A stretch of 64,000 nt of DNA from Adineta vaga (GCA_021613535.1 CP075497.1:11780001-11844000); one strand, 5' to 3'; positions 9,895 through 21,724 are shown, counted from the first letter of the stretch. Translations and numbers: made by a program. Notes: generated from the letters alone by a model not told the origin.

Positions 9895-11440
9895 CTTCAT
9901 ATGGTGGAAGACATTTAACTAGAGCACATAATTCTTCACAAGATTTAAATATTAAATATGTTGATTGTAGAATTGACATTGAAAGTTGAAGTTGTTTTTG
10001 TAAAACAACAGGAACTAATTCTGCGAGACGATTTTGATCAGCAATTGTAGATGAGGAAGACAACTGAGCAGATTCACATATATCTTTGATGACACGACCA
10101 ATAAATCGATCGCGAATAAATTCAGTTAATTTTCTAAAGAAAGCAAAAGAAGATGGATGGAGGGATCTCACATAATAAATATATATGCGAATGAGATGTA
10201 TTTTGAACTAATCTATCAAGAATTCGTTTCGTTGGATGTAATTTGAAATTGATATCTATATCTTCGATAATTCTTTATAAGATATCATGAACAGCAGTCG
10301 ATGTTTCTGGTTTAACAGCAAATCGATTTTGATCTTGTAAATATGAAGTCATGGAATTGAATTGTGCGGAATGTGAAAATTCGAAAAGGCGTGGAATTTG
10401 TTGTGAACGTGGTGGAACTTTCTTTGTAAAATATTGTAAAAAATCAATGACTGAATGATAATTATTCGAATTTGATAAAGAAGATGAATTTATTGTTGAT
10501 GTATCTAATGTATTGTTATAATGTGAATACATCGTTGATTTTCTGTTGTTTGTATTTGTAGATATTCTTGTTGTTGAATTTGTACAGATGCTTGATGTTC
10601 TTGAATAAATTTCAAAATATTGAGAACATATTCAATATTCTTGCCGACATTCTTGAAGAATGTGAGACAGAATTATTGTCAACAATATGTTGAGTTGTTC
10701 GTATAACTATGCGATGAAATTGTTCATGTAATTGTTTTCGAACATATTTAAGTGTTTCATTTAAACGTGAAAGAATCGATAAAGATCTGGTGCTTGTGGC
10801 TAATGAATGTAGTTCAAGTGAGAGTTTTTCAGATTGAAATTCCTGATCAATTTGTTTTCGTAATAAACGATTTTCACGAATACGTGATAAATAATTATGA
10901 TCATTTTTATTTGATGTTAACGATGAATTGGTTGTTGATGACGATGTGACATTTTTATTACCAAGAATATTTCGACATGGTTTGTCAAATAATTGAATAA
11001 TAATAAAGATGCATGAAGATATAAATGCTTTTTTTTACATAGAATTGTATGCGAATAGGTACATGTTTTAATTCATCAATATTTCGATAGATTTTCACAA
11101 GAGCATTCTCTTCAGATTCAGAAGATAACAACCATCGTTTTCGTTTATCTTGTCGTTTAAGTAGTAATAAGTTACATTCACGTAATCAGAAAAGTGTGTT
11201 ATCAGTTCAGTTAAATCAGTTGAAGAAGATTTGATCGAACGGTCAATATTTGTATTCGAGCGTTGAAAACGTTCATTAAGAAAACGACGTTGTTGTTCAC
11301 GAGCCTAGAAATTTATTTTCGAAGAAGAAATATAATATGTTGAGAATAATTAAAGTATTGTGCAATACCTCGGTATTTGTATTATAGTTTAGATCACGAA
11401 TGATTTTCATTAGAATGAAGATCGTTGATTGACGCTCCAT
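9895..11440 (-). pseudogene. EXOC4: Truncated, decayed EXOC4 (Sec8) duplicate
   Basis: From ATG 11440 downwards this copies EXOC4 exon 1, intron 1, parts of exons 2 and 3, and the first half of exon 4 (KLTEFIRDRFIGRVIKDICE... to PPYEDD). It is clearly broken. About 250 bp spanning the exon 2/3 junction is missing near 10540. The block between QETSTAV and HDIL is deleted. A stop (TAA) follows HDIL at about 10275, and there are several frame-changing gaps at 10640-11200. In contrast, exon 1, intron 1 and the start of exon 2 (11297-11440) are almost identical to 5461-5605, with one visible difference. The second half of EXOC4 is absent. It can hardly make a working exocyst subunit. Confidence 0.9.
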
Positions 11441-12894
11441 TTTTTCTTCAAATTTATTCGTTTTTTTTAAACGAAATCAAATATATCTAGTAAAGATGAA
11501 CAGGGTCGAGATAAGCTATATTCAATCAGCACTACATGCAATGAATTGCCATCTTGTATCAAATGTACATAGTCCTGTTTATGGCGAATAAAATGAAGAG
11601 AAGACGCTAATATTGAAGATAGTATAATATGTTTGTGATAAAAGATGATTTCGTTTCGTGATCTTTTACATGTGTGTAGGCATTTTATCATTTACATTTA
11701 CTGATAGTTTTGTCAGTTTCAAGATAATTTGCATGCATACGAAGATGTTCGATTCTAAACTAAACTACTATTGTAAGGAGTGCTTCTACTTCTACACGAT
11801 GAGCACACAATTCATTGATTGTTTTAATGAATAAACGAATGACAGGAAAGGAAAGAAAAGTGATTGGAGTTTTCTCTTTACCAGTTAGAGAGCATATATT
11901 AGAGATGGCGCGCCTTTCAAGTTCAAATAAAGAACGTTAAATTATTGTAAGTTCTTCATCTAAACCTGAACAGTCAATCGAAAATGACACACTCGGCATA
12001 AAATTAACATTTTTCAAATGTAATATGAGTTTACCGACTTAGATACTATACGGAGAAATTCACGCAACAATTTGGACATGGTAGCACTACGTTAGGTAAA
12101 CGGCATGTCACCCAAAGTTTACTCATATTTATAAGACTATTCACACATATCGATATTAACCAACCGAAAAAAAAACACAAAAAATATTCAGTTTTTGAAT
12201 TTTCTACCAGCACTGAACAACCATAGAGTCACACGATTTCTCACAATATGGTTCACATAAAATACCCAAAAAGCACGCTAACAAATGGCGATATTAAGAA
12301 AACCTGATCTAGTGTATAAAAGATACCTAGAATGTTCTCATCAATCCATCAATTGATAATACGAGGTAGACGACACAAATAATAGCTTATTTTTCGACTT
12401 AAACCATCTTTAGTATTCTCTACTTACACAAAAAATGAACCTTAGATATCAGTTACAATAATTAGCACAAAAAGAATTAATGATCTCTGATCTCTATCAT
12501 ACCCTTATCATTATGCAATCATTTTTGATAACTATGCAAATAAAACAATTCTCTATTACTACGATGAATTCGTAGTACCTATATTTCTTCAATAATTATC
12601 ATCATGAATATGTTTTACTTCATAATTTAATCAATTAATTTGACCTATATTAATAGAATAAGCTCATTTGATATTATATAAAAAAAAACTTTCCTTTCTT
12701 CTGAACAGACAATTGTAGTTCAGGACTGATTAAATTATGCATGGATCGGTAGTCACACTTAGTACTTATGGCATCTATTTAACCAATAGATTCTATCTTT
12801 TAGATAGCTAATTATCAAAACCTTGATGTCCAGTTTATTTCTGTTAAATGAATATAGACAAATATGGTTTTGAACTTCAATTTTATGCAGTCAT
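11441..12894. other. Intergenic, 1.45 kb
   Basis: Between the EXOC4 pseudogene and the first receptor gene I see only AT-rich sequence and short chance frames. The ORF at 11467-11691 (minus) has no recognisable feature. Nothing else supported. Confidence 0.5.
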
Positions 12895-13941
12895 TCAATC
12901 TAAATCAGAAACTACAGCAGTCGACATTGCACCAGTTGGATGAATTTCATTTGGTTGGATACTACATGAGTTTTTCAATGATCGCCAACATTTTTTTACA
13001 AAAAAAGATTTAACTTGTCGACGATATCGTGATGATACCAAGAATACATAAAAACTCATCTAAAAATAACTATAAATTCTTTACAAAAAAAATGTTCATA
13101 TCAATCTTACCGTAAAATTTAGATTTGTTGTTGATGACATAATTGAAAACAGCAATCGATCGATCGCATATGGATAATGATCTGATCGGTTAACTGTTAT
13201 ATTCAATGCATAAATACGATAAATCGTATATGGAGATAAAAATAAGACGAAAAATATCACACGTGTAAAAATCATTGCTGTTAATTGTCGATCAAGTCGA
13301 CGACGTTCTGTACCGATACCACGTCGAACTAAACGACGAACATTTCGATAAGCAAGTAGAGCAAGTAAAGATGAGCCAAGTATAGGCAAAAGTCCATGTA
13401 AAATTGGATAGTAAAAGAAGGAATAGTATTGTGTTAAAGCATTACTAGTAATAATACAACTACCGGAGGGAACAATCTCATAGAAAATACCATAAGGTAT
13501 ACTATGAAGCGTCCAAATAATAATACCAATACTTGTTAGACGATGAGCTAATCGCAGTGAACTCTTTTGTCGAATGATCAATTGAGGATTCGTAGAAAGA
13601 TATTGATCTATTGCAGCAAAACATACCATCGATGTTGAAAGTAATCGAAGTGTTTGTGGTAACATGGATTTAAATTTACACCAAAAAAGTGAAATATTAC
13701 CGGGTTCAAAACCATTTACAATGGGTAAAAGATACATAATAGAAAGAATTGTTAATTGACAAGTATTAACAATAGATTCAACAATTAAATAGAAAGCACA
13801 TTGATTTGATCGAAAGAGTTTTAACGTTGTTAAAACACAAATATTAATAAGATTTCCAAAACCTCCGATAACAAAAATAGTAAAGGTAAAATATAAAGAG
13901 AATTTTTCAGAAAAAGAAAGAATTTCTTCAGCAGTAGCCAT
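12895..13941 (-). CDS. Seven-transmembrane receptor, rhodopsin-like (copy 1)
   Basis: Two exons, 13941-13111 and 13059-12895, split by a 51 bp phase-0 intron inside TM7, give about 331 residues. Seven hydrophobic segments are visible. Rhodopsin-class marks are GxxxNxxxxxxL in TM1 (GNLINICVL), a Cys at the start of TM3 (FWCKF) paired with an ECL2 Cys (GSCII), and a DQYLSTN triplet region where classical receptors have DRY. The basic intracellular loop 3 reads YRNVRRLVRRGIG...RRRLDRQLTAM, and TM7 ends with NF..MSFYVFLVSSRYRRQ in place of NPxxY. The short C-terminal tail keeps KKCWRSL. Ligand unknown. It shares loop motifs and the TM7 intron with four receptors at 23.6-31 kb, so these are one lineage-specific family. 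Confidence 0.9.
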
Positions 13942-15510
13942 AATGAATAAAAGAAAATATGTTGAATGACAACAGTGTTTTCAATCTTGTTATCTCTAAA
14001 ATGGTTTTTCTCTTTTTGTTTATGCTTCGTCAAATCGTACTTCTATTGTCAAATATAATATGAAATTTAATAATCTTAGACAACGACATTCTTGTGTTGA
14101 CGGATAATTGAAAGAATGAAAGAAGAATGATACTATCGAGTACTATTATACTTGTTTTTATGAAGAAAAAGTAATAAGTATATATGGAATATTCGATTCA
14201 TTTCTTTAGTTCAATCATTTTAAGACAACAATATTCTATCTCCGTATATTTTCGTTATAGTTTCAATCAGATGTCAGAAGAAAAGTATGAAAACTACGAA
14301 TAATAATGAATACAGATGAATGAGCTTTTTCAAGATATAAAATTTTATATCTAATCTGGCAGAAAGAATTTGTCGTAAGAATTCAATATTGTCATTGAAG
14401 CATTTATTATTCTATACTTTTATTTTATCAATATAAAAGAACATGACATATTTATATTTGATGCATAAAATTAGCATCAAGATAAACAAATCTGTGCTGT
14501 CATAATGAAAATAAAGTTCAGAAATGAAGATATCAGAATAATTGACAGGTCTTTTATTTTATCCGTTATTTACTTAGTTCGAAATTCATGCATGATATGA
14601 GTAAGGGATAGGCGCTTGAATAGATAAAAGCAAAGTAGAGATTGACATGCTTATATTCAATGATCTTGAGGGTGTAATGTTACTGGACAAATTGTGTACC
14701 TGGTTACAATAAAGTGAAAACTGAAAAATTCAGCGCTCTGGAAGTTTTGGTTAATAATAGAAAAAGATTCTTGCTGTGATCCTACTCGATGTAGTTTTGA
14801 TAACAGTCCATATATACCAGATAGTTGTGTCGACGATTGTAAACAATGTCATGATAACCAGCAAGTGTTTACTGAATTTGGCCAACAAGCTTGTTCAACT
14901 ATCTGTAGTGGCTATATTACATCTGTGATCCATAAAAACAATGTTTTCTTTCGATTTTTTAAATATCTACAACAAAGATTGTATTACAATTCTAATACCA
15001 ATCTTTCGATATGATATTACAATCATTTTTTTTATTATTTACAGAATCTGATTATCGTTATTTCAACATTTATGTTTGCTCACTTTTTGTTATCTACAGA
15101 TCTCAACACACAATCTCTTAAAGATAGACATCCCTTCGATATGTAAATCAAACGGTCATCTATGTCATAGAAAGCGTTTGACTAGTTTTGTTCAAATCAT
15201 TTTACGGTAGAATTGCAGTTTATATATTCATTAAAGTCGGTCGTCGTTCTGACTTGAACTCAACAGAATGTAAGAGAAAAAAGAGTTACCATTGGTAGCC
15301 TGAATTTTTTCTCTTGCGTTCTTAGTTGTATGTAACGTTTGTGTCACATGTTGACACTCCTAGGTGAAGGGAAAAAAGACTGTCTTAACTTTTTTCTTCT
15401 CTAGTTTGAAAATTCTCAAATAGCAAAACAAACATTTCTATTCCATTTTTAGACAGTCAACGTTATATCATTTTGAAGTTGAAGAAAGCAATTCTTCATT
15501 GATTATTAAA
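13942..15510. other. Intergenic, 1.6 kb, shared by divergent genes
   Basis: AT-rich spacer between a minus-strand receptor and the plus-strand glycosidase-like gene. Apart from the Cys-rich frame at 14718-15014 I see no gene-like sequence. Confidence 0.5.
14718..15014 (+). pseudogene. Cys-rich open fragment, possible gene relic
   Basis: A 98-codon stop-to-stop frame without an ATG encodes a cysteine-dense block (DSCCDPTRCSF, DSCVDDCKQC, QQACSTICSG) at about 14768-14930. The regular cysteine spacing and polar linkers are unusual for chance AT-rich translation and resemble an extracellular disulfide-rich exon. No start or convincing splice sites were found, so it may be a relic. Family not recognised. 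Confidence 0.3.
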
Positions 15511-16716
15511 ATGTATTTCTATACTATCATCACGATTTTCATATTACAATTCATAGTATTAATCGAAGGTGAACTTGAACCTTGTCCAGTATCATGGCGA
15601 TTACCATGTCCACTTCCTCCATGGTCACCAACATACAATATGCAATTATCAACACAACATTATTTCTATTCAAGTGAAGGTTTCTATGATAATGATACTG
15701 TTACTTTCGCCGCTCTACATGGTGTTATTGGTATCGATTGGGCTAATCATTATGGTCTTCCAATGCATCGAGAACAGACTCTAGCTCAACAAGCAGCTAT
15801 TATTAAAAGTGTTAATCCGAAAACACGTGTATTTGTTTATCGTCAATCTGAATTAGCATTGAATATTTTTGATAATAATGCAAAAGTCATGTACGATCCA
15901 TCCAAACATGATTGGTTTGTTTTATTTCCGAATGGTACGATTTATAACGATTCCACTATCGTGGGTAAATATCGTATGGATCAATTCTGTTGGGATCATC
16001 GAAATCCAGATGTACAAGATTATTTTGTTAATTATTATATTGCAAGTGCTTTTAATCAATCGATTGTTGATGGTATTTTTTATGATGATGATGGAGGTAT
16101 TTGGGATGAACGACAGCATTATCCAAATTATACAGAAGAATATCGAAAATCTGTTGATGATGCACAACAAATATCTTTAAAACGAGCTTGGGAACTTGGT
16201 CTTCAATATAAAAAACATTCTTGGCAAGCGTGGTTAAGTCCTTCTATTCCGACAAGCAACGATTCACCAGGTGTTTGTGCATCAAAAATGAAAACTGCCA
16301 TGGCAATGAAAAATGTTCCAGTTACATTTCCTGCGATGTATAACGGTGCCTGTGATAATACCTGGGAAAAATGTAAAGATCTTCGACAACAATTAGCAGC
16401 ATTTCTTATTGCCCGTAGTGATCATTGGCTGTTTTTCACACCGAATACATGGTGGAAAGAAGGATTTGAAGCAGATTATGGTGTCCCGTTAGCAGATGCT
16501 TCGGAACCTTTTCCGAATTTTTTCGTACGACAATGGAGTAATTGTTTTATTTATTTAGATTGTAATAATTTCGTTTCGGATATTATCTTTCATACAAGTA
16601 CGACAACATCGGAAAATGAAGAAAAACCTTTTCTTGAAAAAGTTTCAATTCTTTTTAAATATTTTGTTTATTATTATCATATGTTGTGTCAATTTTGTCG
16701 TATGTTTTACTTTTAA
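15511..16716 (+). CDS. Secreted glycoside-hydrolase-like protein (GHL15-like)
   Basis: A single exon of 401 residues. ATG 15511 is chosen because it opens a signal peptide (MYFYTIITIFILQFIVLIEG). The mature part begins with a Cys/Pro/Trp-rich stretch, then HGVIGIDWANHYGLP, VFVYRQSELA, WDHRNPDVQDYF and DGIFYDDDGG (about residues 187-196). A barrel strand ending in an Asp pair (DG-hydrophobic-x-x-D) after a W-D-x-R-x-P-x-V helix is typical of the putative glycosidase family GHL15 and related TIM-barrel glycosidases. The Asp residues are the likely catalytic candidates. Many NxS/T sites fit a secreted protein. The substrate is unknown. No introns in 1.2 kb is unusual here and, with an enzyme type sparse in animals, makes horizontal transfer possible. 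The stop is 9 bp from that of the convergent gene. Confidence 0.7.
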   Translation: MYFYTIITIFILQFIVLIEGELEPCPVSWRLPCPLPPWSPTYNMQLSTQHYFYSSEGFYDNDTVTFAALHGVIGIDWANHYGLPMHREQTLAQQAAIIKSVNPKTRVFVYRQSELALNIFDNNAKVMYDPSKHDWFVLFPNGTIYNDSTIVGKYRMDQFCWDHRNPDVQDYFVNYYIASAFNQSIVDGIFYDDDGGIWDERQHYPNYTEEYRKSVDDAQQISLKRAWELGLQYKKHSWQAWLSPSIPTSNDSPGVCASKMKTAMAMKNVPVTFPAMYNGACDNTWEKCKDLRQQLAAFLIARSDHWLFFTPNTWWKEGFEADYGVPLADASEPFPNFFVRQWSNCFIYLDCNNFVSDIIFHTSTTTSENEEKPFLEKVSILFKYFVYYYHMLCQFCRMFYF

Positions 16717-16725
16717 ATGAATGAT

Positions 16726-19008
16726 TTATCGATAACTGTAGATTATTTTTGTGTGCCTTTTTCTTCGCTTTCTTTCCAAGTAAATACGCGTATCAAATTG
16801 AATAAGAAATTGTCGAATATACGTATGAAGTAAACTAATATTTGTTGTTGATGAATGATCATTGTTATAATTGAAAGAATCAAGCATTACAAGTAAATCT
16901 TGAGCAAGTGCAATATTTGAATCGAATTTATCAGCAATTGTCGATAAAGATTGTAATGATTGAGTTGAGTTAATAGTATCATGATAGTTATTATTATAAT
17001 TTAAGAAAGAAGCTCTTCTCAATTGTTCTTGATCTAATTGAGTAAATACGTTGAAAAGATCTCGGAAGAAAATGTATTTACTTGAATGAGATCGATTTGT
17101 TGGGGTTGATGATCGTGAGGAAGATTTGGATTTAATCATTACTCGTTTACCAATGATATTCACTCTATGATTTCGATTTGATCGTATATTTGCTGTTTGT
17201 TTTTCATAAATTGAATCGATACTAGTAGATTTTGTTAATAGAATAGGTGTTTGCCATTGATGTGAATGTATAAATGGTTTGAGTAGTTGATAACAATGAT
17301 CTTTTTCATTCAATTGATTGATTTTTGAAGAATTGAATTCATCTTCAAATGATATAGATGTTGTATTGTTTAGAAAAAGACTATTGATTTCAGTCATTGA
17401 ACTTTTTGACGTATTTTCTTCTTCTTCAATTTTGAATTCATTTATCGATTGATTCATACGTAAAGAATCTACTGCTAATATTTTGAATTTCTCTTGTTTT
17501 TCAAGGTCAATACCAAACTGTTCAGTTTGATCTTCGTCATCATCATATTTTGAATTATTCATTGTTGTTAATAGAAAATCTGGTGTAAATTCTGTACTAG
17601 CTTCGAGAAAGGTATTGGAAGATTCTAATTCTATGTAATGTTGAAATTTACGATCGATATATTTGAGTAAATGTTTAGTTTTTTCTTTTGTCGATGATGA
17701 TTGATGAAGATGATGTATTAAAGTTTCAGAAAATGAAGTTATTCTATGATGAGAAGTTGAACATCGTTGAAGATGATGAATAAATGTCTCGGAAAGTGCA
17801 TGATCAAGACGACGAGTGGGTAAATGTAAAGTTACTAAAAAAAAGAAAAAATTGACGAAATTACAAAAGATTTATCCAATGTTTATTACTGCTGGTAGAT
17901 ATTAATTCTGTATGTGATGATAGTTTAGGTACTGGATCTGATTTTTGATTATTGGATTGAATATTCCATTCTAAATCTGTCTGTGTTTCGATCGGTGATG
18001 TTTGTGAAGACAAATCAGTAGATGTTATTTTATCGACAGTTTGTTTTTCATTTTTGGGCATGGCTAAATAAGTTAATAAAATTGCTAGTTGAGTAGAAAG
18101 CATTGCTTGAAGTGATGTAGTCTTCTGTTCAGTTAATTGAGATTGAAGAAGTTTTCGAATTAGAAGACATAATTCTTCAATAGATGTAATTAAAGAAGTG
18201 ACTTTTTTCGATGGATGATGTTCATTAAGAGGTTGATCAATCATTAAAAGTTCCGTGATATCTGGAGTATCATCAAATATCATAAAAGATGTTTTCTTGA
18301 TATCACTATTAGCATGATGGTTGGATTGATAGACTAGAGGATTACTATTTGTAGTTGAAAAAAATGAAGATAAGAGAATATCATTGAGAAACAGAGATGA
18401 AATTTCAGAAACAGGTTTGAATTCTTCGATATTATCATTCTTTTGTATTGATGATTCAGTGGAAGATATTTGATTTGGAACAACAATAGAAGGAGGATCT
18501 TTATTTTTAAATGAAATATTACTTTTATGATCAATTACGACATTTTCTATCGAGTATGTTCTTGGTTCATTTAAATCAGACAAACTACATTGAGATTCAA
18601 TGGATGAAACAAAAGTATTCATAGTATTTGATGTTTCAGACGGTTCAATTTCTGTTTGCCTTTTCAATGGTGACAACATGACAGGTTGTTGCTGTTGACG
18701 TTCATGTTGAATATGATTATAATGCGATGCAGGAATGTTTGTTTGTAATTTACGCCATGTCGAACTACGATTCGATATTAATGTTGATCGAGAACATGAT
18801 ATTTTTATCGTTGAATTTTCTAATATGTTTGCATCCTGTAAAAGTGATTTTTATCAAGAGAACTGTATCTGTCTAATGAACTTACAGAACATTGTAGTCT
18901 ACATGGTGTTGGTCGTATTACATTATCATGCTCTAATTCATCTGTAAATCTTTGTTGATAACATTTATCGTGTAAAACATTAGTACTTTGTTTATCTCCA
19001 TCTGCCAT
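16726..19008 (-). CDS. Ser/Thr/Asn-rich protein of unknown function
   Basis: Three exons, 19008-18886, 18835-17890 and 17834-16726, join in phase through a GTAAGT donor and a 55 bp intron near 17835-17889 to about 725 residues. The protein is polar and probably disordered, with no recognisable catalytic motif. It contains repeated short motifs: EISSLFLND and EINSLFLNN, SETFIHHLQ and SETLIHHLH, and two helical hydrophobic stretches (QLAILLTYLAM; LAQDLLVMLDSF). The C-terminus is strongly basic (LERKRRKRHTKI). An upstream open frame, 19307-19038 (MSRRRSSKYFDLY...), with the same Ser/Lys style probably belongs to it, but I could not find a phase-correct join. The gene may therefore start there, or at 19029. 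Function unknown. Confidence 0.7.
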
Positions 19009-19037
19009 ATTTGATAAATCTTTTTTCATATAAAAGT

Positions 19038-19307
19038 CTACTTCATGACTGAAGATTCTCTAGACATAGTCTTCGTCGGTTTTATCCTGTCTGGAGAATA
19101 GTGTTTATCACTTGAATAATACTGTGATAATCTATATGATTTACGTTTTGATTTTGTTGAATTGAATGCATTTGTATTTTGAGAAGGTTTTCTTTTCTTT
19201 CGTTGATCATCATATGACAAGATTTGTGGTTGAGGATAAGCAATAAGAAATTCATTAGACAAACAACAATATAAATCAAAGTATTTGGATGAACGACGAC
19301 GAGACAT
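19038..19307 (-). CDS. Possible first exon of the Ser-rich gene
   Basis: An open frame from ATG 19307 gives about 89 Ser/Lys/Tyr-rich residues (MSRRRSSKYFDLYCC...). It ends at TAG only a few bases before the frame that leads into the 725-residue Ser-rich protein. No GT..AG pair with matching phase was found; TCTAG at about 19058 is a possible acceptor. It could be a 5' exon, an upstream ORF or a frameshifted start of that gene. Confidence 0.35.
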   Translation of the reverse strand: MSRRRSSKYFDLYCCLSNEFLIAYPQPQILSYDDQRKKRKPSQNTNAFNSTKSKRKSYRLSQYYSSDKHYSPDRIKPTKTMSRESSVMK

Positions 19308-19704
19308 TGCATCAATAGGATGAGACGAAAAGTACACACATCAATTTCGAGATATCTCAGAAAAAGATACATTGAATATATTACAAAAAAAAGCAGGCGC
19401 CAACTTGTTTTGTTTAAGCATTCGTTCATGATATTTAGTCAATGTTGAAATACGAACATTTTGAGTCTACCTTTAACACAATTCTCTATCTTCTCTTTTC
19501 GTACTTTTTTGTCTTATGTCTCGTGCATCGATACCATGATTGTAAGTACAGACATAAACCTTCCAATCCTTTAGTAAATAGATGATCAATTATACTTCAC
19601 TCTTTTCTTTCTTTTTCGTTCTTTCGTCTTCTTTTTTCTTTCGACACATGATATTCACGTACATACTCATTATTCTTTACTGAATTCGAACAACATCACG
19701 AACA

Positions 19705-20554
19705 ATGCTATCAATCTATACCTATTTTGTACTCTTTAGTAATATTTTCATCGTCAGTATCATGGGTGATGCTGAACATCTTCGAGGTACTTTTCTTTTA
19801 CTTTTCAATATAATTTATATATATTTATGTGCTTTATTCTAGAAATGCGTTTTAAATTTTGGCTTCAACCTGGTTCAGAAGAATGTTATCATGAATTATT
19901 AGATAATGGAACAAGTCTTTATTTTATGTACGAAATTTTAAATGCTCATACACATGATAGTAATATCGTTGCATATTTCCGTAATGCAAATAATGGAAGT
20001 ATTGTAGCAGTTTCTACGACACCACAACGAGGTCACATGGAAATAATTGCTAATGAAACAAGTAGGATTGATTTTTTTTCTGCAAATTTAAGAATAATTT
20101 CAATTGATTGATTGATTTATTTAGCTTTGATTGATATATGTATGACACATGCAAAGACGGATACTTATGTTAAATATATGTCGGTATTTTTTCATGTTTA
20201 TCATATTGAGAAAATCTTAGAAAGTATTAAAGAAGTTGAACATTTCGATAATTCTTCCATCAATGTTCATGTAAATTTGTTTATTAATTCTGAAATTATT
20301 GAATTTGAAGTTCGTTTTCTTTTCTTTTTCAGAATGCTCTAGATTCAATTAGTCATCATGTCCTTGTGTCACGTGAAAGTCAAATGGAAATGGAAATGCT
20401 CAATCAAAAAGATCTTTATCTACTTGAACAAAGTCTTTCATGGGTTAATCGATGGGCAATGATTCATATATTCCTAATAATAATTTGTAGTCTTTTTCAA
20501 ACCTATTTTATTCGACGTTTATTTCAAAGTTCGACTCATCGAATAAGAAAATAA
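19705..20554 (+). CDS. p24/TMED family cargo receptor
   Basis: Four exons (19705-19786, 19843-20061, 20125-20270, 20333-20554) with 56-63 bp introns give 222 residues, the normal p24 size. A signal peptide (MLSIYTYFVLFSNIFIVSI) is followed by the GOLD domain: KFWLQPGSEECYHE, the usual Cys (ICMTHAK) and a beta-sandwich pattern. Next come a coiled-coil segment and a single C-terminal membrane helix (WAMIHIFLIIICSLFQTYFI). The short cytosolic tail starts with RRLFQ and carries aromatic and basic residues, as in COPI/COPII-sorted p24 proteins. p24 proteins cycle between ER and Golgi and load cargo. The subfamily is not fixed (TMED5/TMED1- or TMED6-like possible). It is divergent from the Ser-rich gene and convergent with the MNX gene. 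Confidence 0.87.
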
Positions 20555-20651
20555 AAATAGTTTTGATTAGATAAGCACACCAGTGTTTGACATTTTATTT
20601 TGCAACAAAACAAAAAGAGAAGCATATGACATTCATGAGAAAAGACAATGT

Positions 20652-21724
20652 TCAAGTTGGACTCATACTAGCTAATGAGGAGGATGAGTCGAGTGTATCA
20701 GATGGTTCACTTTTGATTATCATTGATGTTGAAGAATCTTCCGATATACCGGATGGGAGTTTTTTATTTCGTTTCCATTTCATTCGACGATTTTGAAACC
20801 TAGAAATTGAAAAGAAAAACGATTGAACAAAGAAACTTCTTCGTATCTTTTCTTTACCAGATTTTAATTTGTGTTTCACTTAACATTAACGAAGTAGCCA
20901 CTTCAAAACGCTAGAAAAGACAAATTCAAATAAAATAAACAGAAAAGAAATTGTTTTACTTTTGGTTTTGATAAATATTTATTTTCACGAAATTGTTTTT
21001 CTAATTCAAGCAATTGTTGTGACGTAAATGCCGTTCGTGGACGACGAGATTTTCCATAATAGGATATCGGTGAACCTAAAATAAGAAGATTTTTTTCAAC
21101 GGTGTTATTTCCTGCTTTATACATTCTCAGATGCATTTGTGATCATCACAACAATTTCTCGATCATAGTAATAAGTTGAACAAATATATCTTGGGCGCTC
21201 AATTGACTTTTGATCATGTGTGTCAACAATTATACAGACTTCCTCTTTCTCTAGTCTGATCATCATCAATAAGAGCAATAAATGAGAAAAAAAAAGAACG
21301 AGCAATGTGTGAAAAATCTCGTCTTATCATAATCAATAAGCAATTAATGAACTCGATGTTTAAGTGTGTAGGAAAACAAGACGACGAAGAAAACTCTTCA
21401 TTGAATAATCAAGAGTTTTATTCGCTGATAATTACCTTGATAAGATGTTGGATTAAGTTTATGTAATGAATAAAAATCTGTTGATGATGTTGTTTCGAGA
21501 GGAAAAGATCGAATTGAATTAGTTTTATTATGTTGTTGATCATTTAATCGAACAGCAAGTGCGGCATTTTTACAAAAAAGATTATATAAATGTTGAACAC
21601 TATTATTTAATAGAAATTGTTGATGTTGTTGTTCATCAGTTATATTCATATTATCGTCGTCTTCTTCTTTGTCATGTTTTGGATTTTCATCACCGAGAAT
21701 CGAAGCAATAGAAAATGTTGTCAT
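20652..21724 (-). CDS. MNX: MNX/HB9-type homeobox transcription factor
   Basis: Four exons (21724-21436, 21075-20960, 20910-20858, 20799-20652) give 201 residues. The homeodomain spans exons 2-4: [19 protein letters not shown], then [28 protein letters not shown] and [13 protein letters not shown]. The [10 protein letters not shown] stretch and the LSKPK turn are specific to the MNX/HB9 class. At the extreme N-terminus [13 protein letters not shown] resembles an Eh1/Groucho-binding motif. MNX proteins specify motor neurons and some endodermal derivatives in animals. The protein is short for the class (human MNX1 is about 400), mainly because the linker regions are small. Intron 1 is 360 bp against about 50-60 bp for the others and is a candidate place for regulatory sequence. 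ATG 21724 is chosen because it leaves the Eh1-like motif at the start. Confidence 0.93.

Noticed and set aside
15922-16170. Minus-strand ORF and plus-strand ORFs 15569-15784, 15869-16180
   Set aside because: They are alternative frames of the glycosidase-like gene and carry no family signal.
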